Assembly (NCBI GenBank): GCA_965219515.1
Contig: OZ244776.1
Span: 3,224,001 to 3,288,000, forward strand
DNA: 64,000 bases
From: Ilyomonas sp965219515
Lineage (GTDB): Bacteria; Bacteroidota; Bacteroidia; Chitinophagales; Chitinophagaceae
Direction: 5' to 3'
Below are positions 56,201-64,000 of the stretch, piece after piece (positions within the stretch are counted from its first letter, which is position 1; each line of letters begins with the position of its first letter). The translations under genes and the position numbers were made by a program. The notes beneath the pieces were generated by a model that was not told the DNA's origin, ran no database searches, and saw only the letters and a program-made list of their open reading frames with translations.

Positions 56201-59100
56201 TTGGTAAGTTTCAATCCTTGTTATGTTGGAAGTTACTTTATAAGTTGCGAAACATCTTTGTAACCTCAAAAAAATGGACGGTTTCAATCCTTGTTATGTT
56301 GGAAGTTACTTTATAAGACAAAGTGCAGGCTGCCACAGAATTTTTAGAGCGTTTGTTTCAATCCTTGTTATGTTGGAAGTTACTTTATAAGTTCTGCGTT
56401 TTTGGGGGGAAGAAGTCGCTTTCGGAAGTTTCAATCCTTGTTATGTTGGAAGTTACTTTATAAGCGTCTGTTCATTTAATGTCTTATCCTTAATCCAATC
56501 CAGTTTCAATCCTTGTTATGTTGGAAGTTACTTTATAAGGTCTGCAAGGGCTGATTTAGCGGCTTCTTTCCTGTTGTTTCAATCCTTGTTATGTTGGAAG
56601 TTACTTTATAAGCGAAGAATTTCACGCCAAAGATTCTTTGTATGCTCTGTTTCAATCCTTGTTATGTTGGAAGTTACTTTATAAGCGATTGTTCGGTGGT
56701 TAACAGGTATCTCTTTTTCATGTTTCAATCCTTGTTATGTTGGAAGTTACTTTATAAGTACGCTTCCAACCGTGGTAGTCCAAAAAAATAGAAAGTTTCA
56801 ATCCTTGTTATGTTGGAAGTTACTTTATAAGATGGTCTTGTGGTTGTGAATGGCGAAGTGCTGCCATTGTTTCAATCCTTGTTATGTTGGAAGTTACTTT
56901 ATAAGCCCGTTGGCATATCTCAACCCAATGTCTCTGCCCAAGTTTCAATCCTTGTTATGTTGGAAGTTACTTTATAAGTTCGCGTATTGGCGGCATGTAA
57001 CCTGTTCTGTTTTTGTTTCAATCCTTGTTATGTTGGAAGTTACTTTATAAGTTCCAAATACCCCTCTACTTCGCTTACCGTAATTTTGTTTCAATCCTTG
57101 TTATGTTGGAAGTTACTTTATAAGAGCCGGGAACATTTACCAACAGAGGCAATTCTCTTTGTTTCAATCCTTGTTATGTTGGAAGTTACTTTATAAGAAA
57201 GCGAACCCGGTATTTTTTCCGTACAAAAGTGAAGAGTTTCAATCCTTGTTATGTTGGAAGTTACTTTATAAGGCTAAATTTGATTAAATCGGTCATGTTT
57301 TTGGTTTTGTTTCAATCCTTGTTATGTTGGAAGTTACTTTATAAGCTTTTTAAGAAAAATTCCATGTTTTATTTTGATTTAGTTTCAATCCTTGTTATGT
57401 TGGAAGTTACTTTATAAGAGGACGCCTATAACAACCCCGCCTACAAGAACCCCAGTTTCAATCCTTGTTATGTTGGAAGTTACTTTATAAGCCTTTGGCG
57501 GCGTAGCGGCTGCTTCGTTTTCGCTGCGTTTCAATCCTTGTTATGTTGGAAGTTACTTTATAAGTCGTAACTGATAAAACAAAAAGGCAGGATAAAGTAA
57601 GTTTCAATCCTTGTTATGTTGGAAGTTACTTTATAAGCAAGCTGTACGAATTTTTGTTATCAAAAAATGGATAGTTTCAATCCTTGTTATGTTGGAAGTT
57701 ACTTTATAAGCTTCCTTCGCCACATCGTTATAGAGCGGAGGCAAATGTTTCAATCCTTGTTATGTTGGAAGTTACTTTATAAGTTCATCAATCTCTATGT
57801 CGTAGTGCCCGCAGAAAAGTTTCAATCCTTGTTATGTTGGAAGTTACTTTATAAGTTCAGCAGAAAAAAATCCGGACCGCGCCCGGGCTGCCGGGTTTCA
57901 ATCCTTGTTATGTTGGAAGTTACTTTATAAGCCCGAAGTCCTGCCGCCAACGGCGGGACTTTTTTGTGTTTCAATCCTTGTTATGTTGGAAGTTACTTTA
58001 TAAGAACAACAACGCTATGGACATCTTCCTGAATACTTATGTTTCAATCCTTGTTATGTTGGAAGTTACTTTATAAGTTTTCTTGTTGAATTTTTTTACA
58101 TCCGGCCCTGGTAGTTTCAATCCTTGTTATGTTGGAAGTTACTTTATAAGGTAATCTTATTATTACGGGTTATACGGGTGAAAATTTGTTTCAATCCTTG
58201 TTATGTTGGAAGTTACTTTATAAGAATGTCAAGGGCATAGAATCCTTTGTTTGCAAGAGTGTTTCAATCCTTGTTATGTTGGAAGTTACTTTATAAGGGT
58301 AATTCAATGCCTGAAACAAGGCATTTCGTTAGAGTTTCAATCCTTGTTATGTTGGAAGTTACTTTATAAGCGTCATGGGGTGTGCTGGTTTGTCTCGTCA
58401 ACAATCGGTTTCAATCCTTGTTATGTTGGAAGTTACTTTATAAGTCTATTTGCATGTATTTGCCATCGGTATTGCCTTTGTTTCAATCCTTGTTATGTTG
58501 GAAGTTACTTTATAAGAAAAACTGATAATAGCTGTTTCATTGATATTGGATTGTTTCAATCCTTGTTATGTTGGAAGTTACTTTATAAGATCTTAACTCC
58601 TTATCAATCAATTGATAAGCAAATTGTTTCAATCCTTGTTATGTTGGAAGTTACTTTATAAGCCGGCGTTTTCGTGTATCTGGTATTCATTCTTTTTGTT
58701 TCAATCCTTGTTATGTTGGAAGTTACTTTATAAGAACTGCTGCATATTTATCTGTGTTGTTTGTAAGCAAGTTTCAATCCTTGTTATGTTGGAAGTTACT
58801 TTATAAGTTTTCCGGCGCGAACTCTGTGGATGAAGTCCAAACAGTTTCAATCCTTGTTATGTTGGAAGTTACTTTATAAGTCGCAGGTGCTTTGCTGTTG
58901 AACTCCTGAATTTGTTGTTTCAATCCTTGTTATGTTGGAAGTTACTTTATAAGTATTTTATCAAGTTCCACTTCCTCAACCGGCTGGTAAGTTTCAATCC
59001 TTGTTATGTTGGAAGTTACTTTATAAGCTTCTTCTGTTAAGCCGACCGGGTTGCCCGTTTCGGGTTTCAATCCTTGTTATGTTGGAAGTTACTTTATAAG
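53267..59100 (-). CRISPR. CRISPR array: 80 repeats of 37 bp, 79 spacers
   Basis: On the plus strand each repeat starts GTTTCAATCCTTGTTATGTT and ends GTTACTTTATAAG; spacers are mostly 35-39 bp. The 3' tag ATTGAAAC, known from Cas6-processed repeats, is present on the minus strand, and the only altered end repeat (53267-53303, which begins GTCCTAATCC) is at the left. Both put the leader on the right, next to cas4, so crRNAs are read on the minus strand and the newest spacers are near 59064. One internal repeat (55322-55358) has a single change, GTTTCACTCC. Spacer duplications: 53451-53486 equals 53524-53559; 55359-55394 lies within 55505-55541; 54186-54222 and 57565-57600 differ by one base. 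Confidence 0.98.
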
Positions 59101-59295
59101 GCGTCTCTATCATTAAACCATTGATTTTCATTTAGCTTGTAATATTTTTTCAACTCTTTAATTCTTTTTTTCCAATATGTCAAAGAGCCTAAGAAGTACC
59201 TTTTACTCTCACTTTCCGAAAGTATAAATGATTTGTGCCAGATACTTGCATCGTCTTTTCGTGTGCGTTTAAATAAATTACCACCCGGAATTGCT
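59101..59295 (-). promoter_or_regulatory. CRISPR leader region
   Basis: A 195-bp AT-rich non-coding segment lies between the last repeat and the ancestral 3' end of cas4. Its position next to the adaptation genes, at the end with perfect repeats, makes it the leader carrying the array promoter and the integration site. No specific promoter motif could be assigned with confidence. Confidence 0.7.
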
Positions 59296-59340
59296 TCATT
59301 TTATACAAATATTCCTATACGTGCAATCTACACAGCGCAG

Positions 59341-59868
59341 TTAGTATTTGGTAGCTTTTGGAAACAAATTCTGGTCTATAATCTGTTCTATTTCCCGTGC
59401 GCATTCCTTTACCAATTGCTTATCTGATGAGAGGATAGAAACCTCTACCAGTTTATTATTACTTCGTGTATATACCAGGAAACCTTTGTTTACTGTGCAC
59501 CCAAAGTTTTCTTCTATCAGCCAGGCATAACAGAACAGTTGCGTCTTATACGTTTCATACACTTTATCATCATACACCGCAAATTTATAATCCAATGGTG
59601 CCATTGTACCATCCTGTAATTTTAATACTTCGTCTATTTTGCCTCTCAGCAGTTCATTGGTAATGTACTGATCGTTATACCGCTCAACAGCACCAATACG
59701 CCTTCTTACATATTCTTTATTTTGCTCTAACTTTTGGTCATGAATATCACGCCCGCGGGTTACTTTATACTTCCGCTCTTCATATTGTGGTATCGCCAGC
59801 ACATATTCAAAATAAGTAAATCGCGGGCAATATAAATACTCAATAATATGTGAGGGTGTAAGTGTCAT
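59341..59868 (-). pseudogene. cas4: Cas4 nuclease, truncated by an in-frame stop
   Basis: 175 aa remain. It is a RecB-like nuclease: the first cluster cysteine is in YLYCPRFTYFEY (C14), and nuclease motifs are GKIDEVL, PLDYKF and TQLFCYAWLIEE. Cas4 needs three more cysteines at its C-terminus. Directly after the TAA (59341-59343), the same frame continues LRCVDCTYRNICIK to a TGA at 59296-59298, giving the expected CX2CX5C motif. So the stop is a nonsense mutation and the intact gene was 59296-59868. The start overlaps the cas2 stop by 4 bp. The product would lack most of its iron-sulfur ligands. Confidence 0.88.
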
Positions 59869-60155
59869 AAAAAAAGTGCTTTTACTTCGTCGGTAACTAA
59901 TTTTTTATTGAAAGCTTTTCCCAGTAAAGCAGTTGCCTGCAGCTCGTTTTTACTCATGGGAAATATATATACTGAATCTTTTTCCTCATCAATCATATCA
60001 GCAATTTGCAGTTCCAGTGCATCTTTCGCATTTGCATCCAACATTCCCAAAAAAACCGAGAACTGCACCCGGTACAAACCTGCCTGTTTACAAATCTTTG
60101 CCACTTTGGTGCGCACCTTATCATCTTCTATATCATAGAGTACCCATACAATCAT
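59865..60155 (-). CDS. cas2: CRISPR-associated endonuclease Cas2
   Basis: 96 aa, normal length. The ferredoxin-like fold starts MIVWVLYDIEDDKVRTKVAK with the conserved aspartate at the end of strand 1, followed by GLYRVQFSVFLGML. In the adaptation complex a Cas2 dimer joins two Cas1 dimers and measures the prespacer. The gene is intact, 10 bp downstream of the cas1 stop. With cas1 split, it has no partner from this locus. Confidence 0.94.
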   Translation of the reverse strand: MIVWVLYDIEDDKVRTKVAKICKQAGLYRVQFSVFLGMLDANAKDALELQIADMIDEEKDSVYIFPMSKNELQATALLGKAFNKKLVTDEVKALFL

Positions 60156-60165
60156 TGGAGCGGTT

Positions 60166-60669
60166 TTATTGTGGAATAATGCGGTCTTCTTTTAATAAGC
60201 TGTTGGCAAAGCTGTGTGCATCCTGCTGCATTGCATTTGCCCTTGTTTGATTGCGTCCTTTGTACCGGATGGTTTCACTTTCCATATACCCGTTCAATGC
60301 CGTTACTAAAAGCTCCTTACCTTCTTTGTTCAGCGTTACCCCATTGGTAATGTCGTCTGTATGTGCCTTGTTTACTTTTTTGCCCGAGAACAACCGGAAC
60401 ACAGCCGTTTCCACAAAAATGCGGTACGGCTCAATAAAATCAAACACCATGCTTTTTTGGTTATAATCGTCGCGGTGTAAAAAGCCAACGTATGGGTCCA
60501 ATCCGGCAATCATCAGGCATTTTTCTGTTCTTGTGTACAGAATACCAAATCCGTAATTCAGAAAGGCGTTAAAGGCATCTTTTGCCGGGCGCATGCTCCT
60601 GCCATTAAACTGATACATGTCCGGTAACACATAGTTTACAGTTTCAAAAGGCTTTGTTGCATGAATCAA
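60166..60669 (-). pseudogene. cas1: Cas1, C-terminal fragment (split by IS)
   Basis: The open frame of 167 codons starts with an ATG inside the insertion element; true cas1 sequence begins at the target duplication (PFET, then VNYVLPDMYQFNGRSMRP). It carries the catalytic His in DPYVGFLHRDDYN and the acidic residue in MVFDFIEPYRIF, which would be H234 and E249 in the rejoined 336-aa protein. It cannot act alone because the first catalytic Glu is on the other fragment. Confidence 0.93.
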
Positions 60670-61752
60670 TTTATAAGGTTTAAATAACCTATCCTGGAAT
60701 CGTTAAGCTACTTTTACGCTTATTGGTTTGCTTGTTTTCAATGTTATGTTTAATATTTTGCAACCAATTCTTACTTCTGTGAGTTGATTTTCTTTTCGTC
60801 TTGCCAATAACTTATCACCCACAATTGTTTTGTACCTGAACATCGTGGTTTCCGCTTTACTCCGCTGGTGATAACGGGTTTGAATTTTCCATTCTTTTCG
60901 TCCTGTTTCCCCTATCGTTTCTATAGCTCTATCCCTTTGTTGTAAACAGGCATCCCCTTTTTTACTCATCACTGCGTTTTTCCTTGGCGGTATAACCTGT
61001 TCTATATTGTCTTTTGCCAACCGTTTACGCACCTTCTTTTTATCGTAAGCACCGTCGCCTGTAAAACTTTTTACTTCCTTTTTGATCTGTGTCAATAAGG
61101 CATCCACTTCAGTGGCGTCATCAACCGCATTGGTAGTCAGTGTTACCGCTTCCACCTGTTGTGTCTGTTCATCCACTGCCACATGCAGTTTCATCCAGGT
61201 GCGGTGCTTGCCCGCTCCATGTTTGCGAACTTTCCATTCCCCTTCTCCATATACCTTCAGACCCGTGCTGTCAACCACTATATCTGTAACCGTTCTGTTG
61301 CTCCCTCCTGTCTGCAGCTTCACATCCAAAGCCTTGCTGCGCCTGCAGATTACACTGTAATGGGGCACTTTTACATCTGCTTTTGTCAGTTTGAAAAAAC
61401 TGCACATAAAGCCTTCCGTTTGCCGCAATGCCAAGTGGTATATCTTACGGATGGTAAGGCATATTTCTATAGCCCTATCACTGTATTGCTTCTGACCCCC
61501 ACGCCTGTTCCCCTCACGGGGAGCTTTCCAATGATCTGCAATGTCTTTCTCTATCCATAAACACAAAGACCCGCGTTGCTGTAATCCATTATTGTAAGCC
61601 GACCAGTTTCTGACTTTGTACTTATCTTTACTCATCAGGTATAGATTGTGTTGTTAATGATGTTGTAACCACTAACTAACTAATCTATGCCTGTTCTTTT
61701 TTATAAGTGAATAACTATCGCTCATCTTTATATTTATTCATGCAACAACGCC
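60650..61752 (-). mobile_element. IS903-like insertion sequence (IS5 family) inside cas1
   Basis: A 1103-bp element. Ends are GGCTTTGTTGCATGAAT and, inverted, GGCGTTGTTGCATGAAT (one mismatch). Perfect 9-bp target duplications GTTTCAAAA flank it (60641-60649 and 61753-61761). The 9-bp duplication, GGC start and length fit the IS903 group. One intact transposase gene. Removing the element and one duplication restores a single cas1 frame. Confidence 0.93.
60703..61635 (-). CDS. IS5-family (IS903-group) transposase
   Basis: 310 aa DDE transposase. Catalytic Asp in TDIVVDSTGLKVYGEGEW, second Asp in KSFTGDGAYDKK, and Glu in TRYHQRSKAETTMFRYK, the last being typical for IS903 relatives. It is intact, so the element may still be active. 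It could also act on the MITE at 31286-31446, which has matching ends. Confidence 0.94.
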   Translation of the reverse strand: MSKDKYKVRNWSAYNNGLQQRGSLCLWIEKDIADHWKAPREGNRRGGQKQYSDRAIEICLTIRKIYHLALRQTEGFMCSFFKLTKADVKVPHYSVICRRSKALDVKLQTGGSNRTVTDIVVDSTGLKVYGEGEWKVRKHGAGKHRTWMKLHVAVDEQTQQVEAVTLTTNAVDDATEVDALLTQIKKEVKSFTGDGAYDKKKVRKRLAKDNIEQVIPPRKNAVMSKKGDACLQQRDRAIETIGETGRKEWKIQTRYHQRSKAETTMFRYKTIVGDKLLARRKENQLTEVRIGCKILNITLKTSKPISVKVA

Positions 61753-62288
61753 GTTTCAAAATACAAGCGTCCTGCCGTGCCTTCCAGACCGCGTATTGTA
61801 TCTGCCATGGTTTCTATTTTATCTCCATTCAATAAGTTTAAAGAAATAGCGAGGGCTTCTATTCTCGTTATTTTATCATTCAGATAATCGGTTATCTGCG
61901 GCCGGTGCTTTTTAAGGTCCTTAATAAATTCCAGTTGGTTTGTCATTTTCTCTCCAATCCATGCTCTGGTAAAGTTGACCGCTTCTTTACCAAGGCTGGC
62001 TTCTAACTGGCGCTTCCGTATTTTGGTAGTGCTGCCTAATTTGCTATGCCAGATGCGACCCATCGGATGGCCATCGCGATGCGTGAAAATAATGTCTATG
62101 TTGTTTATTAGCGCCAGCCTTACCGCGTCGGTACTGAGAGCAGCGGAAGTTGACATGATTATGGAACTGATCTTATGCGCAGCGATATGCCTTTTGTCCG
62201 GCTCGGCATCTTTTACCGGAACCCGTATTTCAAACATATCGTCTTTTACATGCAGGTAGGTGCCATACGTGTTTAGGTAAATTTGCAT
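61734..62288 (-). pseudogene. cas1: Cas1, N-terminal fragment (split by IS)
   Basis: The first 179 codons of cas1 are intact (MQIYLNTYGTYLHVKDDMFE); the open frame then runs five codons into the insertion element and stops. The fragment contains the beta-rich N-terminal domain and the first catalytic residue in RGLEGTAGRLYFET (E169). The ancestral protein joins FET to VNYVLPDMY and would have 336 aa, the usual Cas1 length. Loss of the C-terminal domain abolishes the active site. Confidence 0.94.
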
Positions 62289-62297
62289 AAAAATTAT

Positions 62298-62639
62298 TTA
62301 GGGCAGACGGGTTGATAATTGATTCAACAATGTATATACCTGGGGCAAATAATCTTCAATTTTCCAGACAATATTATAATTGATTCCGAAATATTCATGA
62401 ATAAGCACATTCCTGACATCACTTATTCTTTTCCATTCTATTTGAGGGTTTGCCAATTGCAGGGTTTCCGGTATTCGTTTCGAAGCTTCGCCCATAACTT
62501 CAAAGTTTCTGATGACTGCATCTACCGTTTTCCGGTCGTTCACGAAATCTGTAAAACCTATGCCTTTGGTGTATTCAAAAATTTGGAAACAACACTGCAA
62601 CATATCGCGGATTAATAAATCGGCATCACGTTTAGGCAT
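62298..62639 (-). CDS. HepT-like HEPN-domain ribonuclease toxin (DUF86)
   Basis: 113 aa, all-helical HEPN domain. The Rx4HxY active-site motif is present: RNVLIHEYFG (R76, H81, Y83). In known HepT-MntA pairs this RNase cuts RNA and is inactivated by AMPylation of the Tyr by the partner. The start overlaps the stop of the MNT gene by 8 bp. It is 9 bp upstream of cas1, so it is likely in the same transcript. Confidence 0.9.
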   Translation of the reverse strand: MPKRDADLLIRDMLQCCFQIFEYTKGIGFTDFVNDRKTVDAVIRNFEVMGEASKRIPETLQLANPQIEWKRISDVRNVLIHEYFGINYNIVWKIEDYLPQVYTLLNQLSTRLP

Positions 62640-62922
62640 ACAGCAAATCTTTTTTCAGGCGGTCGTAATAAGGTTGTTTGATAGCTCCTTTAGATACCAC
62701 CTGTACCGGAATTTCTTTAAAAGCATCCTGCAAGAAATAAACAACATCAAAATATTCAATGCCGATAGGTTTATTAAAATCAACCATGATGTCGATATCG
62801 CTTTCTGCTGTTTGCTCATCTCTGCTATACGAGCCAAAAAGCGCCAGTTCACTCAATCCGTATTCCCGTTGTAGCCGGGGTTTTACCGATTGTAGCTTTT
62901 TCAAAATAAGCTGCTTATCCAT
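62632..62922 (-). CDS. MntA-like minimal nucleotidyltransferase antitoxin
   Basis: 96 aa. The nucleotidyltransferase signature GS-x10-DxD is present exactly: ALFGSYSRDEQTAESDIDIM (G30, S31, D42, D44). It probably transfers AMP to the HEPN toxin encoded directly downstream. It is located between cas6 and cas1, an unusual site that may serve to stabilise the CRISPR locus. Confidence 0.9.
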   Translation of the reverse strand: MDKQLILKKLQSVKPRLQREYGLSELALFGSYSRDEQTAESDIDIMVDFNKPIGIEYFDVVYFLQDAFKEIPVQVVSKGAIKQPYYDRLKKDLLYA

Positions 62923-63080
62923 GCTTTAAAATTAAAGTGATTTACAATAATGGCATAACACATTTTTTCTTTACGTCAGCTTGATGCAATTCGTCAGTCA
63001 GTGACCGACGAATGATTAAATGATTTGAATAAATAGCAAGCCAAAAAGATTAAAAAACAATTAAAAGCAACTCAGTTTAA

Positions 63081-63752
63081 TTATATATCATGCTGCCGGA
63101 TCGTGCCAAAACCCCTTGCCACCGACTTGCCCAAACCAACGAACGAAGGCAGTAAAGCATTGGTAACAAACTGGGCTTCAAATGCCAGCATGGCATTGTT
63201 TTTAAACTGCGTTTCTTTTTGCGCCGCAACCTGCAGGTTCGCCATTATTTTGCCCTCCGCGCGATAGTTCATCGCTTTAAAAAACGAAAGTATATTGCCA
63301 ACCAGTACCGACTTCAGGTGCTGGCTTTGCTGCTGCTCCGGCTCTGTAATATAATCTGCATAGTTCTGCTGATTCAATGCCATCCATAAAGTTTCAAAAT
63401 GGTACTGATGGAGGTCTTCGGATAAGCCAATGGTTATTTGCCTGCTTTCAATATTCTTCTGCAACACCGGAAAGCTGTGTGCATTTATATCTATACTTTT
63501 TATTTTTAGGAATAGTTGGATCAGCAGTTCTGCGCCTTCGTTCAATCCTACTAAGGTAGGCACGCCCTGCAATACTTTATACTGCACCATTGGGTAGCGA
63601 TACAACTGCTCGCCCGATGCCAGGTGATTGTGCAGCAAGGGTGATTGTTCTTTAAACAAATTACCAAAATAGCCGCGCAATTTATGGCTGTCCCTGGTAG
63701 CGAGCTGAATTTCGGGAAACCGGATGATGGTTTGGTGGATGGTGGCGGACAT
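63081..63752 (-). CDS. cas6: Cas6-type CRISPR repeat endoribonuclease
   Basis: 223 aa. It has the Cas6-like features of this Bacteroidota group: HKLRGYFGNLF near the N-terminus, LLHNHLASGEQLYRYPMVQY, and a glycine-rich loop near the C-terminus (GLGKSVARGFGTI). It would cut the 37-nt repeat RNA to leave the ATTGAAAC 5' handle on each crRNA. It is 16 bp downstream of the partial MNT gene and 158 bp upstream of mntA. It is the only crRNA-biogenesis gene visible, and effector genes, if present, must lie to the right. Confidence 0.83.
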   Translation of the reverse strand: MSATIHQTIIRFPEIQLATRDSHKLRGYFGNLFKEQSPLLHNHLASGEQLYRYPMVQYKVLQGVPTLVGLNEGAELLIQLFLKIKSIDINAHSFPVLQKNIESRQITIGLSEDLHQYHFETLWMALNQQNYADYITEPEQQQSQHLKSVLVGNILSFFKAMNYRAEGKIMANLQVAAQKETQFKNNAMLAFEAQFVTNALLPSFVGLGKSVARGFGTIRQHDI

Positions 63753-63768
63753 AAAGGTTGTAACAATT

Positions 63769-64000
63769 TTATCCTCTTTCGTAAAAAGGGATTCCCACTC
63801 TGTTGATATGTTTCTGCAAATCTTTATTAACCAGCGTGCGATAATTTAAAACATCAAATTGATAAGGCATTTGCGTTTCTTCATTTAACGTATGACTGAT
63901 GCTGCCGGTTGTTTTATCAGAAATGCCGCTGCCTTTTAATGCAATGTCAATATCGCTGCCCATCTTATAATTTCCCTTTGCACGGCTGCCAAAAATAATG
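63769..64000 (-). CDS. Second MNT-type nucleotidyltransferase (partial)
   Basis: The 5' end is outside the window; the visible 76 codons start with IIFGSRAKGNYKMGSDIDIA, a complete GS-x10-DxD motif, and end at the stop at 63769. An internal ATG at 63963 falls after part of the motif, so it is not the start. The gene probably encodes an MntA-type antitoxin or a standalone nucleotidyltransferase. It lies 16 bp upstream of cas6. Confidence 0.85.
   Translation of the reverse strand, partial: IIFGSRAKGNYKMGSDIDIALKGSGISDKTTGSISHTLNEETQMPYQFDVLNYRTLVNKDLQKHINRVGIPFYERG

Noticed and set aside
53155..58806. Many plus-strand open frames with repeated peptides such as SFNPCYVGSYFI and FQSLLCWKLLYK
   Set aside because: They are translations of the CRISPR repeat in different frames with spacer sequence between; the array is non-coding.
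59341..59868. Calling cas4 an intact short variant
   Set aside because: The CX2CX5C motif continues in the same frame directly after the stop, which is better explained by a recent nonsense change.
60166..60669. Treating the C-terminal cas1 fragment as a separate functional gene with its own ATG
   Set aside because: Its ATG lies in the end of the insertion element, and the Cas1 active site needs the N-terminal fragment's glutamate.

Overview
The window looks like a Bacteroidota chromosome, most plausibly a Chitinophagaceae-like soil or plant-associated species. The evidence is SusC/SusD (RagA/RagB) pairs, FecR-type anti-sigma factors, an ECF sigma factor with a hydrophobic tail, weak Shine-Dalgarno sequences, many secreted glycoside hydrolases (GH) and Bacteroidota-type TlpA/DsbD proteins. 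The genus is an inference from gene content and could not be tested here.

Region 1 (1-34 kb) is a large plant-cell-wall polysaccharide utilisation region, mostly on the minus strand. It holds a partial SusC, galactokinase, two related clan GH-A enzymes, two beta-L-arabinofuranosidase-type enzymes (DUF1680; GH127/GH146), three GH43-type five-bladed propellers, a GH51-type arabinofuranosidase, a GH28 pectinase, a GH2 beta-galactosidase, a GH172 (DUF2961) enzyme, L-fucose/D-arabinose isomerase, a DUF6786 lipoprotein, a PhyH dioxygenase and a Gfo/Idh/MocA oxidoreductase. The regulators are LacI and AraC types. Together they suggest breakdown of arabinan, arabinogalactan and pectin side chains, with galactose entering through GalK. 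An AarF/UbiB kinase with a TetR-like protein and a RAYT transposase with REP-like palindromes sit among these genes. An AraC gene at 27.8-28.3 kb is dead.

Region 2 (34-36 kb) is a junction zone. It has an intact 900-bp IS5-family element with TAA target duplications, a decayed transposase fragment and an ECF sigma gene.

Region 3 (36-52 kb) is a minus-strand operon-like block: fecR, susC (with STN domain), susD, five tandem TlpA-like thioredoxin lipid/periplasm-type proteins, a DsbD-alpha-like protein, full DsbD, a cysteine-synthase-like enzyme and an ACT-domain-like peptide. It contains no glycosidase and is strongly redox-themed. One thioredoxin paralogue has lost its CxxC. The order suggests that this block is inverted relative to its sigma factor.

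Region 4 (52-64 kb) is a CRISPR-Cas locus. A 1.1-kb non-coding stretch with a degenerate tRNA and two terminator hairpins leads into an array of 80 repeats (37 bp) and 79 spacers, transcribed on the minus strand from a leader next to cas4. The adaptation genes cas1, cas2 and cas4 follow, then HepT/MntA-type toxin-antitoxin genes, cas6 and a second MNT nucleotidyltransferase that runs off the window. Adaptation looks dead twice over. cas1 is split by a 1103-bp IS903-like element with perfect 9-bp target duplications. cas4 has an in-frame stop directly before its C-terminal iron-sulfur cysteines. No interference (effector) genes are visible in the window. A 161-bp MITE at 31.3 kb carries the same terminal repeats as the element inside cas1.
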